A DNA stretch of 64,000 bases from Echinostoma caproni (lineage: Eukaryota; Platyhelminthes; Trematoda; Plagiorchiida; Echinostomatidae): assembly GCA_900618425.1 (NCBI GenBank), contig UZAN01040034.1:27847-91846 (forward strand). Reading direction: 5' to 3'. Positions 47,519 through 58,667 of this stretch are shown one piece after another (positions within the stretch are counted from its first letter, which is position 1; each line of letters begins with the position of its first letter). Position numbers and translations under genes: made by a program. Below the pieces are notes generated by a model that saw only the letters and a program-made list of their open reading frames with translations, had not been told where the DNA came from and did not search any database.

Positions 47519-49550
47519 CTGGATGCGAAATATAACGAATTAAGTCATCATACCAATTTGTATGGCCAATCAATGGCATAATTTATCGTCCAATAAATAT
47601 CGTATCACATCTTGCAGAGCGAGCAATGTTTTGGAGGAACAATAGCAATGGTATTTTCGGATTGTCGTTCTGCGGACAATATGTGACAGGGACTCATAGA
47701 TGTCAGCCATAAAATTTATGGTAATGAGCAGATCAGCAGCTTGATGGTATGGTGTCAGAAGATTTAGCGAACTGTAAACACTAGAATCAACCGTGCAGAT
47801 TGGTAACTGTGTGTGAAATCAGTTCCACCACAAACCGGTCTAGTTGAACATTAAGCACGGTAACAAAACGTCGACTGGGTGAAAGCGTTTTAGAAAAAAT
47901 AGTGATTTTATTCTCGAACGTTTTTTGCCCGTTTGCAATATTCATCCATTTCATTTTGGATGTTATAGCATTTGTGTTTTACGTTTTCTCACACTTGGAT
48001 CAAACTCCTCATTGGCGTGTATTGTTGCTTGTCTGCTTGCATAACATGCCCAGGAAGGCAAAACTGAGTTCACTGACCTGAAATGACAAACAGTTGTCAC
48101 AAAACTCTTCTTTATCTAAACATGTTAAAAACCTTCAGAATCGGTTTTGAGAACCGATCTCATTTGCTTGGGGGCTTCTAAGGTTTGTCCACTCCCAAGA
48201 AAGTGTTGCTAGCTTCTGTGTCGGCTTACATTTATCCACATCGATTGTACTGTTCCGCGTCATTTGTCTGATGTAAGGGAAACAGACTATCCTCTTTCCT
48301 ATATCAACTGTCATTCTTTCAGTGATTTACCCAGTTGACTTTATTGTGTTCGTGAATTTTGATGCATTTGTTCAATTCGTAGCTGTGCATTATCTGATTG
48401 GGATAATTGTACGCACTCCAAGTTCAGCATATGCGTACAATTTATCGGTGCACTTGTACCGAAAATCAATTTCTTCCTCCCCATTTACCATTCCGCACAT
48501 ATGCACTGCTGTTCTTATTTCCGGCAATTTTTGTAACAACTTTTGATGGCTCAACTTACTCATTTGTCCACTCACTACTCCTCGCCAAAAGCAAAGCGTT
48601 GCATCTTTATTCTTTTGGGTGCATCAAGTCTGTTTTGACATGCCTTAATTTAACCCGAAACACTTCAGATAAATTTCAATCAGCTGAACACAAAACCATG
48701 GAACCCGGCAAATTGAGCTTAATTAGGCTTGAATTTTCCCTAGTGAATGATGAATTCGGTTTGTAAATAGCAGGGTCAATCAAAGGTATTGCGCTTTGTC
48801 TTCAGTGCGTTCTCGTGATGAACAACTCGTGGAATAAAGGAATAGAGGGTATACTGGCGCAGGCAGCCAGCTCGGCAACAGATTTGTAGCACAGAGAAGA
48901 TACTGTGACATGTCTTCTCAATGTGAGGGTTCTAGTTCTTGATCGCCTTTAATTGAAGGTCGTAGGTTTTAAGCTGGATTAGACGAAATCATTTAAGCAC
49001 AATTACAGAAACAGAGTATTTATCAATCAAAGGTTCTGAAAAAGCTACATTAAAAGAATGAGGACAACGAGATGCGGTTTTGTCATGCAATACGCAGATC
49101 ACTTCATCAACGATGAGGATGTCCGATGCTGTGCAGGCGATTAAAAAATCACAGACTCTAACGTATTAGCAGTATAGAACAGAGCCTCAGACTAACAAAC
49201 ATTTTATTTATTTAACTCCCTGAATGTTGTGAATCACACAGAGCGTCATGTGATGTGAACAGAATAACTGCGGAATGCAACCAACATTTCAGCTGGCTTT
49301 GTTGAAATAGCAACTCAAAGATGGCAAGCCGTTATGTTCAGTTCATTATCTCTCTCTTTTTCAGCGATATATTTCGGTAGATAACTGGCAGTTTTTTGTT
49401 GGAAAAACATTATGAGGATAATTTATTCTTTCAAACCAAATGATTCTTAACTTGAACAAACAAAACCTCTCATTTTCTCACAATGCATCAGACTAATGTT
49501 TACCATTGACGAAAACCAGGTTCATCCCGCTGTTAGGCAACTGTAATAGT
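47519..49550. other. non-coding stretch
   Basis: Overlapping frames at 48322-48766 (longest 119 codons) are open but have no homology or clear splice pairs. Nothing else recognised. Confidence 0.35.
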
Positions 49551-49971
49551 TGTAGTACGCACTGATCACGAAATACGAATCACGGATTAGGAATCATGGA
49601 CGAGGCGTAAGCATATTATCTCACTGGTACTTGCATGACAGTATCCCACGTAACCGAAACGCGAGGAAAAGGCCACAAGAATGGCATTTAGTTTATTGAA
49701 AGAAAGTAGGGAGTTTAAATGATACGTACAAAACAAGTTAGTTGATCATCCAAGCCTCTGCCAATCGCATAATAGCAGTTTCTGGCGTTTTATAGCTTCT
49801 GTCTGAGCCGCACATTTTCTGGTTGGTTGGCACCCTCAGCCTATGGTCTGTAGGCTAAAAGCTGTGATACGTACGCGCTTTGCTGACGTCACTCGGGATG
49901 CTTGATTCATCATCTTCCGAAAGCTGCAACGTGTCGCCCCGTGGTTTGCGTCATCCAGTAGGCTAGGAGCA
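49551..49971 (+). repeat. LTR-like repeat, copy 2 (TG...CA ends)
   Basis: A 421-bp direct repeat of 42703-43120 that begins TGTAGTACGCA and ends GGCTAGGAGCA. The two copies differ at roughly a fifth to a quarter of positions by eye, too much for the paired LTRs of one recent element. The 6.4 kb between them contains no recognisable gag or pol, so two independent old insertions are preferred. Confidence 0.55.
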
Positions 49972-51476
49972 GCAGAGAAACTCTGGCTATATACGGTTGT
50001 CTCCCGAAGAGCAGAAGTCGTTTACCCCTCTTTGCGCTTCACGAACCATTATGCATGTTCATATAAACCATTTTGAAATTTTTGATCTCTGTTGCGTAAT
50101 CATTTATGGAATCTTTCATCAAATTTGCTAAACAAATTCGGTTTCAGTTGACACTTGTTGAGATGTTTAGCATCAAATATATCGTGCAATTTAGACACGT
50201 GTAATGTTGCTGCAATAATTAAAAATTCAGTCCGGATTTAATCCGGTCTCATGAAAAAATTCAAACTCAACATTAGGTCTTTTAAAACTTAAAATTTGTC
50301 AAGTACGGTGAGCTTGACAGAGAAGGCGAGACATTGGCACATTTCCGTGACTAATGAGCAAACCAGAAGAAGCGTTCTCTTGTTATATGAAATCAAATGC
50401 CAAATCGTCCAAAATTGTACTCGGTCTCATTTTTCATTCATTTTTTCGGGAAAATACAGATGTTCAGTGCTTTACTTGATCAGTTATTTGTGCAGAGTCT
50501 AAACTTTTATTGTTACTTACATACTTCTGTGGCATACGATGGAACTGCTATCAGAATGTTCCTAATTAAAATCGATAATCCGTCTAAGTCTGGAAGATCA
50601 AAAATTTATTCTGTCGACCTTAATGAGCATCAAATTTGGCACAATATGATCTAGATTGTATGCGACAGGCAGTAAGTTGATCAAGGCCACCAGCTCAACT
50701 ACTGACCACAAATAGCCTGTCGCCTTAGAATAACGAAAGAAATAAAGAAATTCTTTCGATCAATAATCCACTACTTCCCGGTGCTTGTGTCATCAATTCA
50801 ATTCTCAGCAAGTGAATTAATATGCTCTGTGGACAATACCCGGCAACGGTGCACAATATATATACATCTCATATTTTTATTAAGGAACTCGTGGCAGGGG
50901 CATTAGCTCTAATGTTGAGCGCAAAAGATCTTGTCTAAAAACCTTTCTTGTCATACACATCTCTATTAAATAATTTTCATTTTATCCAATTCCCAAAATC
51001 ATTAGCAGGCCAGTGCGAACTAACAATCCAATACATTTCATTTTCAACATTTTCCTAATTGGTACTATTGATACTATTCTATGTTCTTAAGAGTGATGTG
51101 ATCTGTAGTTGTAATCAAATGTAAAATATTCCAGTTTATACAAATCTTCAGTAATAAAGATTTAATAACAATACATATTTAAGACGTTTAAAGACATTAG
51201 CTTTTAGATTTGGAATAAATGTTGTTGTATCCTACATCCTATCATCGGTCATAGCTCAACACCTTCTCATGCAACACCAGATCGACCGTCAAAGGATATC
51301 TTGGATTTTTACGATTCACGAATCGCAAGATTGCTTAGATTTCTTAAGGTGATTACAATCAATCGATTGAGGTCCCTTCTGTGTCAACAACATCAACTGT
51401 GTAATGGCTTGCTTTTATCTGGTTACCTTGGTTCTCCGTTTGTTCTCCCCTATAATGTTCGTTTGTTATATTGTAT
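49972..51476. other. non-coding stretch
   Basis: A possible terminal frame at 50460-50654 follows an AG (AAAATACAG) and ends at a TAG; it contains NPSKSGRSKIYSVDLNEHQI. Unsupported by homology. Confidence 0.3.
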
Positions 51477-51665
51477 TTGACTTTACTTTATTGCCATGCT
51501 AAAATATTGCATAAGCATCGCGTTTTTCCATATATATACCCCATGTTGAGCTGCAGTGAAATCGTCCGGAAAACGAATGGTTTTATTAATGCGATACAAC
51601 GTGTTTTCGTTTGAGATTGATCTTACCAAATACCTGTTTAATCGCTCATCAACAGAAATGAAAGC
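51477..51665. repeat. interspersed repeat, copy 2 (partner at 15025)
   Basis: See 15025-15215. Same orientation and block order, diverged. Confidence 0.5.
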
Positions 51666-52577
51666 AAACTTTTGCTCTCTTACTCCCCGTGTGCTGCTTT
51701 TGTAACCAGCTTGGATCAGTTACATAAATCAAACGTACCAACTCCGCGGATGAACAAAGATCTGTGGAAGCTCCATCTCATCTCTCACACCGATGGTGCT
51801 GATAGGAATGATCCGGCTTATCACGACACAACAGAATCGGTCAGAGTGATCATCGGGTTGGTTTCGAACAGGCACGGACCAAATAGTTCACGTGATTAAT
51901 TGATCCACTTTCTCGAGGACGCAGCTACTGTAGCATTCTACAGATGGCTGTTTGGATTGCATAAATGGCCCGAAATAAGAACTGAAACTGCAGGGTTGGG
52001 CGATTTCAATTTGCAAATCATTGAGGAGACAAAACATGAGGAATTTATCTTCACACTTCAGTTTGTGACCATTTGAAAAACCATTCCGCTTGATTGGCAT
52101 TGATTCTCTCCTTACCATAAGGTCACTGGTGATTTTACTAAAAGTATCCCGATCTCAGCAGCTGACTCGTGTTTAATTATTTGTGAGATTTCGTAATCGG
52201 TGATCTTTGTGCGTGATCGCTTTTCGAATCTGTTTCTCAACTCAACGTGATCCGAATACGGCGATGAAATTATCATGAAAATGAATTCAACCCATCCCGT
52301 AATATTTATAAATTCCATTCCCATTCATTGTCAAAAACAAAGTATTGGTTGAAATCACTTCCCTTGACTCTGCACGATATATATATATACCCTCTTGCAA
52401 CTTTGACCATATATCGTCATAGAATACAGACAATATATTATATGCTTCCAGTAGATAAATAAATGATCACCTAGTAAAATAACACTTAACAACCGAAAGC
52501 TGCTACAACTTAGGAAAAAATTATATGCGCATTAAAAACCAACAAAAATTGAAAACATCACTGTCATCTTAGAGTAT
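51666..52577. other. non-coding stretch
   Basis: A short TA tract at 52377-52390. No gene supported. Confidence 0.4.
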
Positions 52578-52768
52578 CAAGCTTGGATTAGCCATCTGCA
52601 TTGTTCAGAGGCACCAGGCACCCTTGATGGTCTCAGGTGTCGGTTTCACTCCTTGGGAGATCGTTAATGCGCTATAGGTGTTGCGTTCAAATACAATGGA
52701 AATTACCTCGTGAATAGTCATCAAGAGTGCCTGGTGCCTCTGGACAATCGAATGGGTTAATCCAAGCT
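52578..52768. repeat. inverted repeat in front of SINE family C
   Basis: Left arm 52578-52630 (CAAGCTTGGATTA...GAGGCACCAGGCACCCTTGATGG) and right arm 52718-52768 (CATCAAGAGTGCCTGGTGCCTC...TTAATCCAAGCT) are reverse complements over about 50 bp with a few mismatches. They are separated by about 87 bp. The spacer has a possible B box (GCGTTCAAATAC). Confidence 0.8.
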
Positions 52769-52975
52769 GCCTACTATTACTTTATTGAGGCTTTCGCACA
52801 AGGTGATGAGCGCTGACCGTGTAGCTCAAGGGTAAGGGTTTGAAGTCCCGGCCCGAATGTTCGCGGTTCAAATCCTGACACGGGGACACAAAGAGTACAC
52901 AGTACTGACGAGTCACAAACAAGACAAAACAGCTGTCCATTGCTCTTTGTCGGTGATCACACATTTCCGTAGCAT
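52757..52975 (+). mobile_element. tRNA-derived SINE, family C, copy 2
   Basis: A box (TAGCTCAAGGG, 52822-52832) and B box (GGTTCAAATCC, 52865-52875) at tRNA spacing, then a degenerate hammerhead and a tail with TTTGTCGGTGATCA that matches the copy at 28925. The head overlaps the right arm of the inverted repeat. Confidence 0.72.
52911..52943 (+). ncRNA. degenerate hammerhead ribozyme in SINE family C
   Basis: Core CTGACGA (one change), stem II GTC/GAC, AAAA in place of GAAA, then an intact zero-loop stem III ACAG/CTGT with the GTC cleavage triplet and CATTGC. Stem I pairing on the 5' side is poor. Loss of the G of GAAA should abolish cleavage. Confidence 0.55.
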
Positions 52976-55900
52976 GTGAATCACTGTCATCTCTTCTTAC
53001 AAAATAGTATCTTTAAAATAGTGGAACTCATCTGGACCAAAGGATACTCATTTATTGCGAGACTATAACAGTGTGAATAAATTCCAGTTGTTTTTCGCTC
53101 TGATGAAATAAACGGAATTGAATAAGCCATTTATTATATCTACCCAGAAAATATTGATCCTGTTGGGTCACTTCAAATTGTGCCAGGGTGTATAAGGGTT
53201 ATTCCAAGTAAAAGCAGGCGCACAGCTCCATTAGACACCTGGGGAGTGGGTTGCAGTCATACGTTCAGTCATATGTTTAGTCATATGCTCTAACCATAAC
53301 TGCAAAGTAAATAAAATACCAGACCACCCTTGGCCAGTAAGTTACGAAACTTTCAACTACAGTCTACTTTATTTGGGGAATAAATAGTGCATATTGAGTT
53401 GAACACAATCTGAGGAGCTTATTCAATAGGTCAAGTCAAGTGAAACTCTCAAAAACATAAAAACTACCTTCCTTCTTCTGAGTGTGCGCATGGATGTCAG
53501 TACTGATCGGAGGACAACGTTCTTCAAAAGGCACATACTGAAAGATTAACTTCGACATGATTCTTTCTACGGACAATGGTACAACATGAACGTCTGTCCG
53601 TGACGTCCACATCTTCATGAACGAAAGATTTCCAACGCTTTGCTTTCGCTTGTCTCGTCACGGATGAGTCGAATAAGAATTAATTACTAGCGTAGTAGTC
53701 GATTTCGACAACCCAGTCGGAATTGAAATAAAATATGAGAATTTATGAAATACTTTAAAAATGAAGTTATTCGATATTCAACTGTGTCTCCTTCCCCCCC
53801 CTTTGCTGTCGAGTAAAGACAACAAGATATTTTGAGTGTACAATTTCGACAAATTAATATCACTCGGTGACCCAAAACTTCGTTTCGCTTCATGATTATT
53901 GTCTGAAAACCTAGGGAGAAATATGTACAGATAGTAAGAGATTGTTTAGTCATAGCTATTTGTTGTTAGAGTCTGCATAGCGGTACGGTAAAATTCACAT
54001 TAAACCCCATACCCAAATCTTCGAAGTGGGAAAAGTAGAATCACCACAAAATAATTTCTACCCAGGTTTTTTCAAACGTTCGGTGCTGTGGACGATATGC
54101 AGTACATTATATACATCCATATATGTACAGATATTGATCAAACTCGTGCATCACTCTGACCTTCATTGCATGTTTTCCTCCCAATGTGTCAAGTGTTTGT
54201 ATCCAACCTTAATCACGGGATTGAATATAATACTGTCCCACATCAGACGGAACATATCTGCAATAATATCTACTTCTGTTTCGGCTCATTTTCACATTGA
54301 AGTATTCGAACAAGTCAGGAACTGAGTCATCGTATTTATGTGTCTGTGGAATAATTAGCCTCGCGGCTTCAAATGTATGCCTAAAACTCGTGAACGTGCA
54401 ATCCGGTTTGGGCACGGTGATATCAAAGGTCGCTTATTCATTGAGCAAAATAGCTCAAGGTCAACTTTCAAGGACTAAATTCTTGCAATATTTGTTCAAT
54501 TCTTTCAGAATAATGTGTGAGTACTTCGCAGGCAAATAGTTTATCAATTTAAAGAAGCTACAATATTTGAATTAATTGGCTTATTTACTGCTCACTGATT
54601 GAGTCGATAAAAGCTATTTAGAATATGTGTGTTCAGCCTAATATGAACCATCTTGAAACAGAAATAACTTATTGAAAAGTATGAAATTTCACGCTGCATT
54701 CTACAAACTATTTTCCGACTCGGAGCGGTAACTTTCGAACTAATTGCGTGTGATGTGCTTTAGAAAACTGTTAATCTGCAAGCTATTCAACAAAATCACG
54801 CTGTTGTATGTTGAAAAACAATATGTAGATATGTGGTTGTACCAATGTGGTCTCAAAGAAAAGCATCCAAATACTGTGAGAGTGGGTGGAGTGACCTTTC
54901 AGAGAATAATGAAATGCAAGAGTTCAAATTATTCTATTCTCAGGTTGGAAGCATTTTGAGAAAGGATCATGAACAACCTGGTTAACCGCTCGAGATTGCA
55001 CTTCGTTGTTTGAGGCGGTAAATGATTTCCCTTTGAATTTTGAGCTCTCGGAAAGGGAGAAAAAGAGATGGCGCTAAAATCACTTATTCTTTGCTAAAAT
55101 TAGGATCTTTATCGGCAGGCGAGTGTGTAACCATTTTGAAATTAGCGCACACCACAGGCGAGACGGAAACGATTAGCGCACAGGCCGGACAGAACTAAAA
55201 CGTCTGTTATAGAGGTCCCGAACAAAACAAGAAAGGTTTCCACTAACCAATTTTTGAATTTCCCTAGGAAAATAATCAACAGTTTTGCATCAATGTTCAA
55301 ACGGTTAACCCCGAAGCAGGAATCAATTTTAGTCCCAATGTTAATATTTCACTACCTTTTGATCTACTGATTAAATATATGTACAAAGACTTGCACATCA
55401 AATGCTGCTTGGAAAAAGTTTAGTTATGAAAAAAAATGGGAATTATGTGTGTGATTAGGGTCAAACTCATAACCTTCGGGTTGGAATATAGATAAATTCA
55501 ATCACTTTGATGACTAGGGAACACGTAGCAAATCCAAAAAGGACAGTAAAATTCAAACTCCAGGTTTTTCAGTTTAGAGCGAGAGATAATGATCTTCTTT
55601 TAACGCATAAACTGGATAATGTACACCGGATGAAGGTCATTCTTGAAGAAAGTGAAAAGTTTCAAAAAACGAATGAAGTAAAGGATAGAACAGAGGTGAC
55701 TTGTAAGGCGCTCTCCCAAGATTTATAAAACCTGAAGGGAACGGGTGGAAGAGATGAAACCGTATTTGAACGGATCTAATCACACACGCACAAGACCTTT
55801 CTGTTCCACTCAGGCAAATTTCAGACCATTGTAACTCGTTCGATAAATGTTCATCTACATGGGCCCTAAGAAAACTGGGAACAATGAAGCTTGAACTAGT

Positions 55901-56565
55901 AAAACCTACGTAATTGGAATTCTTTGACATAGTGGAGATCAGTCATGACAACAGTGGTTTTCAGATTTGGAAACCGTCCCCGGATGAAGTTCCACGGTGG
56001 TATCACAGAAACTGCAGAATGTCTGACGAACTGGATTCAACGGAACGACACCACTACCTTTGGCATGGCGGAAAATTGTTCCACAGACTTTCTTCATTAC
56101 AGTTTAACACGCAATTCAGGTGCAATTATGACGTCTATCGTCAGAATGACAGAGTAGTATTATGCTCTTCACTGATCTCGTTGTTCGCCGATACTTGTGG
56201 GAAAATTCTGCCGAATAACTGCGTTTAATCTTTCTTCTAATAACTCCGTCTCTGCCTCCTTGTGTTTTGCCGAAAAGTGCATTGATACTAATTACTGGTA
56301 GCAATATACCGCATTATGCATCCTAGTATGAAATTAACCCCATAGAAGGGAACAATAAGCCGTTTCTTCATTTGATCACACGAGATCAATGAATGGAAAG
56401 GAACTCACTGGAAAATCTGGGCGTCGGACTCATGATTATCAAGGAAACTAGCTTGTCTTAACCACGACAAACGAAAAAGACAAAACGCAAGGCGTTGGTG
56501 ACAACCTTTCAATCCTCTTGAAAGACCTTTCTCAAGTCGTTTATTCGGTTAATCTCACGTGAAGA
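52976..56565. other. non-coding stretch with one weak exon-like frame
   Basis: Three near-repeats of CAGTCATA at 53259-53288. On the - strand, 54270-54441 encodes a protein-like stretch (KPDCTFTSFRHTFEAARLII) with a weak acceptor and GTAGAT donor. A + strand frame at 55507-55728 (KLDNVHRMKVILEESEKF) might be a fragment of a retroelement ORF1. None is firm. Confidence 0.3.
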
Positions 56566-56740
56566 TGGTGGCCCGGTGGTAATGCCACCGGATTATCACC
56601 TCGGGGGGCATGTGTTTGAATCCCACCATCACCGCTGCCTGACTTCCCCCATGGCAGCCATTTGACCGATCGCTTCCCCCTTTATGAAAATTGTATCATT
56701 GTGTATTCAATAAAAGGAAGTAAAATGAAAAAGAAATTAT
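56566..56740 (+). mobile_element. tRNA-derived SINE, family A, copy 2
   Basis: A box TGGCCCGGTGG (56569-56579), B box GTTTGAATCCC (56614-56624), body with CCTGACTTCCCCCATGG and tail AATAAAAGGAAGTAAAA. Best-preserved copy of the family in the window. Confidence 0.78.
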
Positions 56741-57518
56741 TTAAGGTGACGGAATATGGGAATCGTGTAAAATTCTGATGTGATTCGAGAATGCATGTTT
56801 ATTGGTAAGTTAGTGATCGTTCTACGGTTGATTTGGATCTGTGAAATTGGGTTGATTGACCTAAAGCTCAAAACGTATGAATTGGCCAACCAAGGAACGT
56901 TTGTTAGCTAAAGCGCTCCTGATCAACACTGAACCAACGGCAATCAATCGATCTGATGGGGCATTCATTTCACAGTTATGGCAACAATGGACATTTGTGC
57001 ACACATAATAGTCTTGCCCTCAAACCCAGTCTTTGTTTCTTCATTTCTTCTTATCCGGGAAAACGCCACATATGTGGGTTCGTTCAACGCTCACTCAACA
57101 AAGAATCGTGTAGCTTAGCCAGTACTTCTAGTTTCAAATATTTGCAACGCTCAGACGAGAACGAATAGCTCAGAATATTCTGCTCTTTTAAAATCACGCA
57201 AACTGAAAATGATTTCGTTCATTGGATCTTCCGATAGAACAAATACTTGGTCCGATTGTGAACAGCATATTGAAACGACAGAATTTCAAAGCTGAATGCG
57301 TTGAAGCATAAAATAGGCCAATTTGAGAGGTACTATCAGGTACATGTAACACGTTTATGAAGAACAGCAGCAACAGTCAATAGTAAAACATTGAGCTAAT
57401 TCTCTTTTGATGTGCGCACCCTGGGTCATCAAGAAGCTGCTTGTCGAAAGAGGTCCGTGCTACGGCTGTGATTTGATTTTATTGTATTTTTCCCTGGGGA
57501 ATAAACTGCGGTTGTCAG

Positions 57519-57789
57519 AAAATAACTTACTTGATGCAACAAGTTCGCGAGCAGTTTTGGCTGTTTTGCATGGGTCTCTTCTGGTCAAAAACGGAGCAAT
57601 TTATTTACACCGAGTCAAAAAGGGTTGTTAAATGGCCTTTAACAGAGCGTCTCATTTTCTGTATCAGGTTCGGAGATGAAAAACCATGTCCTAAACGTAG
57701 CGGAAACAGTCGACATTCGCATTCACAACTCTGGTTCACCATACACCAACCCGACTTGGGTGCTCAACCACGGCTTATTTCGATACTGA
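57519..57789 (+). CDS. candidate pair of exons around a 44-nt intron, unidentified
   Basis: Exon 1 (57519-57623) follows acceptor CTGCGGTTGTCAG and encodes NNLLDATSSRAVLAVLHG and LLVKNGAIYLHRVKK. It ends one base into a codon at a weak donor (AGG|GTTGTT). Exon 2 (57668-57789) follows a strong acceptor (TCTCATTTTCTGTATCAG) and continues in the matching phase with SEMKNHVLNVAETVDIRIHN and TNPTWVLNHGLF to a TGA at 57787-57789. Introns of 30-50 nt are common in trematode genes. The matching phase is the main support and the donor is the main doubt. Family not recognised. Confidence 0.27.
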
Positions 57790-58303
57790 CCTGTTGTTGT
57801 TTGTCATTGTCTATCCTAACTGTTGTCGTAAACTGGTCGGAATAGCAAATATGTACCGGTCGAGATATTTTTCCGTTACAAGTTTTCCTCTTGTTTATAG
57901 ATTCATTCATTTCCTGTGGTTTATTGACCAGAAAACCAAAATAAGAGCAAACAATTCTCATTTTGCTACATTATGTTTTCGTCAATACAGTGTTTATTTA
58001 CAAGGGGCAAACATTGTACGCCCCGCTACTTACCATATCATTTTGACCGAACAAAACTATTCGTTAAATATCAGCGTATGACCACTTCTACCCTCTGTAT
58101 GGAAGTTTTCTTGGATTTGGGGTGATAATCTATGACATTGGCAGTTCAATTCCTACTGATTCATGGTTCAAGGTTTTATTTATTGGATATTCCTATCTTA
58201 TAATATATAGTTTTTTAATCATGACACCTGTCAACTTAATGCTTGCATTTCAGTTAAGAGTACGTATAGCAAAGAAAGAAAATTGATCTCTATAACTCAT
58301 TAG
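57790..58303. other. non-coding stretch
   Basis: An open frame at 57794-58081 (+) continues from the preceding block in another frame. Nothing recognised. Confidence 0.35.
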
Positions 58304-58441
58304 GAAGTTTCATGAAAACCCCGTTCTCGTTAATGATCGGAGTGAGCGCTAAAGGGGGCGCTGTTGCTTTACGATATATGCTTATGCAATTGGAAATACA
58401 ATACAATGGTCTGATTACCAATTTGACGGATGGGAACCGAG
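58304..58441 (+). CDS. candidate exon (conflicts with a 125-codon frame on the - strand)
   Basis: A 138-nt stretch between acceptor TATAACTCATTAG (58303) and donor CGAG|GTAATT (58441/58442) encodes SFMKTPFSLMIGVSAKGGAV and QYNGLITNLTDGNRG. The opposite strand is open at 58290-58667 for 125 codons, the longest frame outside the LINE and the 8.4-8.8 and 3.98-4.45 kb blocks, and is also protein-like (PCEIHVTVCASFAYKILMDP). At most one strand is coding here; splice signals favour +, length favours -. Confidence 0.18.
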
Positions 58442-58667
58442 GTAATTTATATATGTTCAGTGGATCCCTGGGATCCATAAGAATCTTGTATGCAAAACTT
58501 GCACAAACAGTCACATGAATTTCACATGGATTGGTTATCAACTCATCCAGCAAGATTAGAGAAACACGACTAATGTTAGCCCGTCCACGTCGAAGCAGCC
58601 TCAGGTGTTTCTTCCAGAGATTGAAGGAAACATCAGATAAACATTGAATTAAACCGGAAAATTTCAC

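Noticed and set aside
42703..49971. A single complete LTR retrotransposon bounded by the two repeats
   Set aside because: The repeats are too diverged from each other and the interval has no gag, protease, reverse transcriptase or integrase frames.
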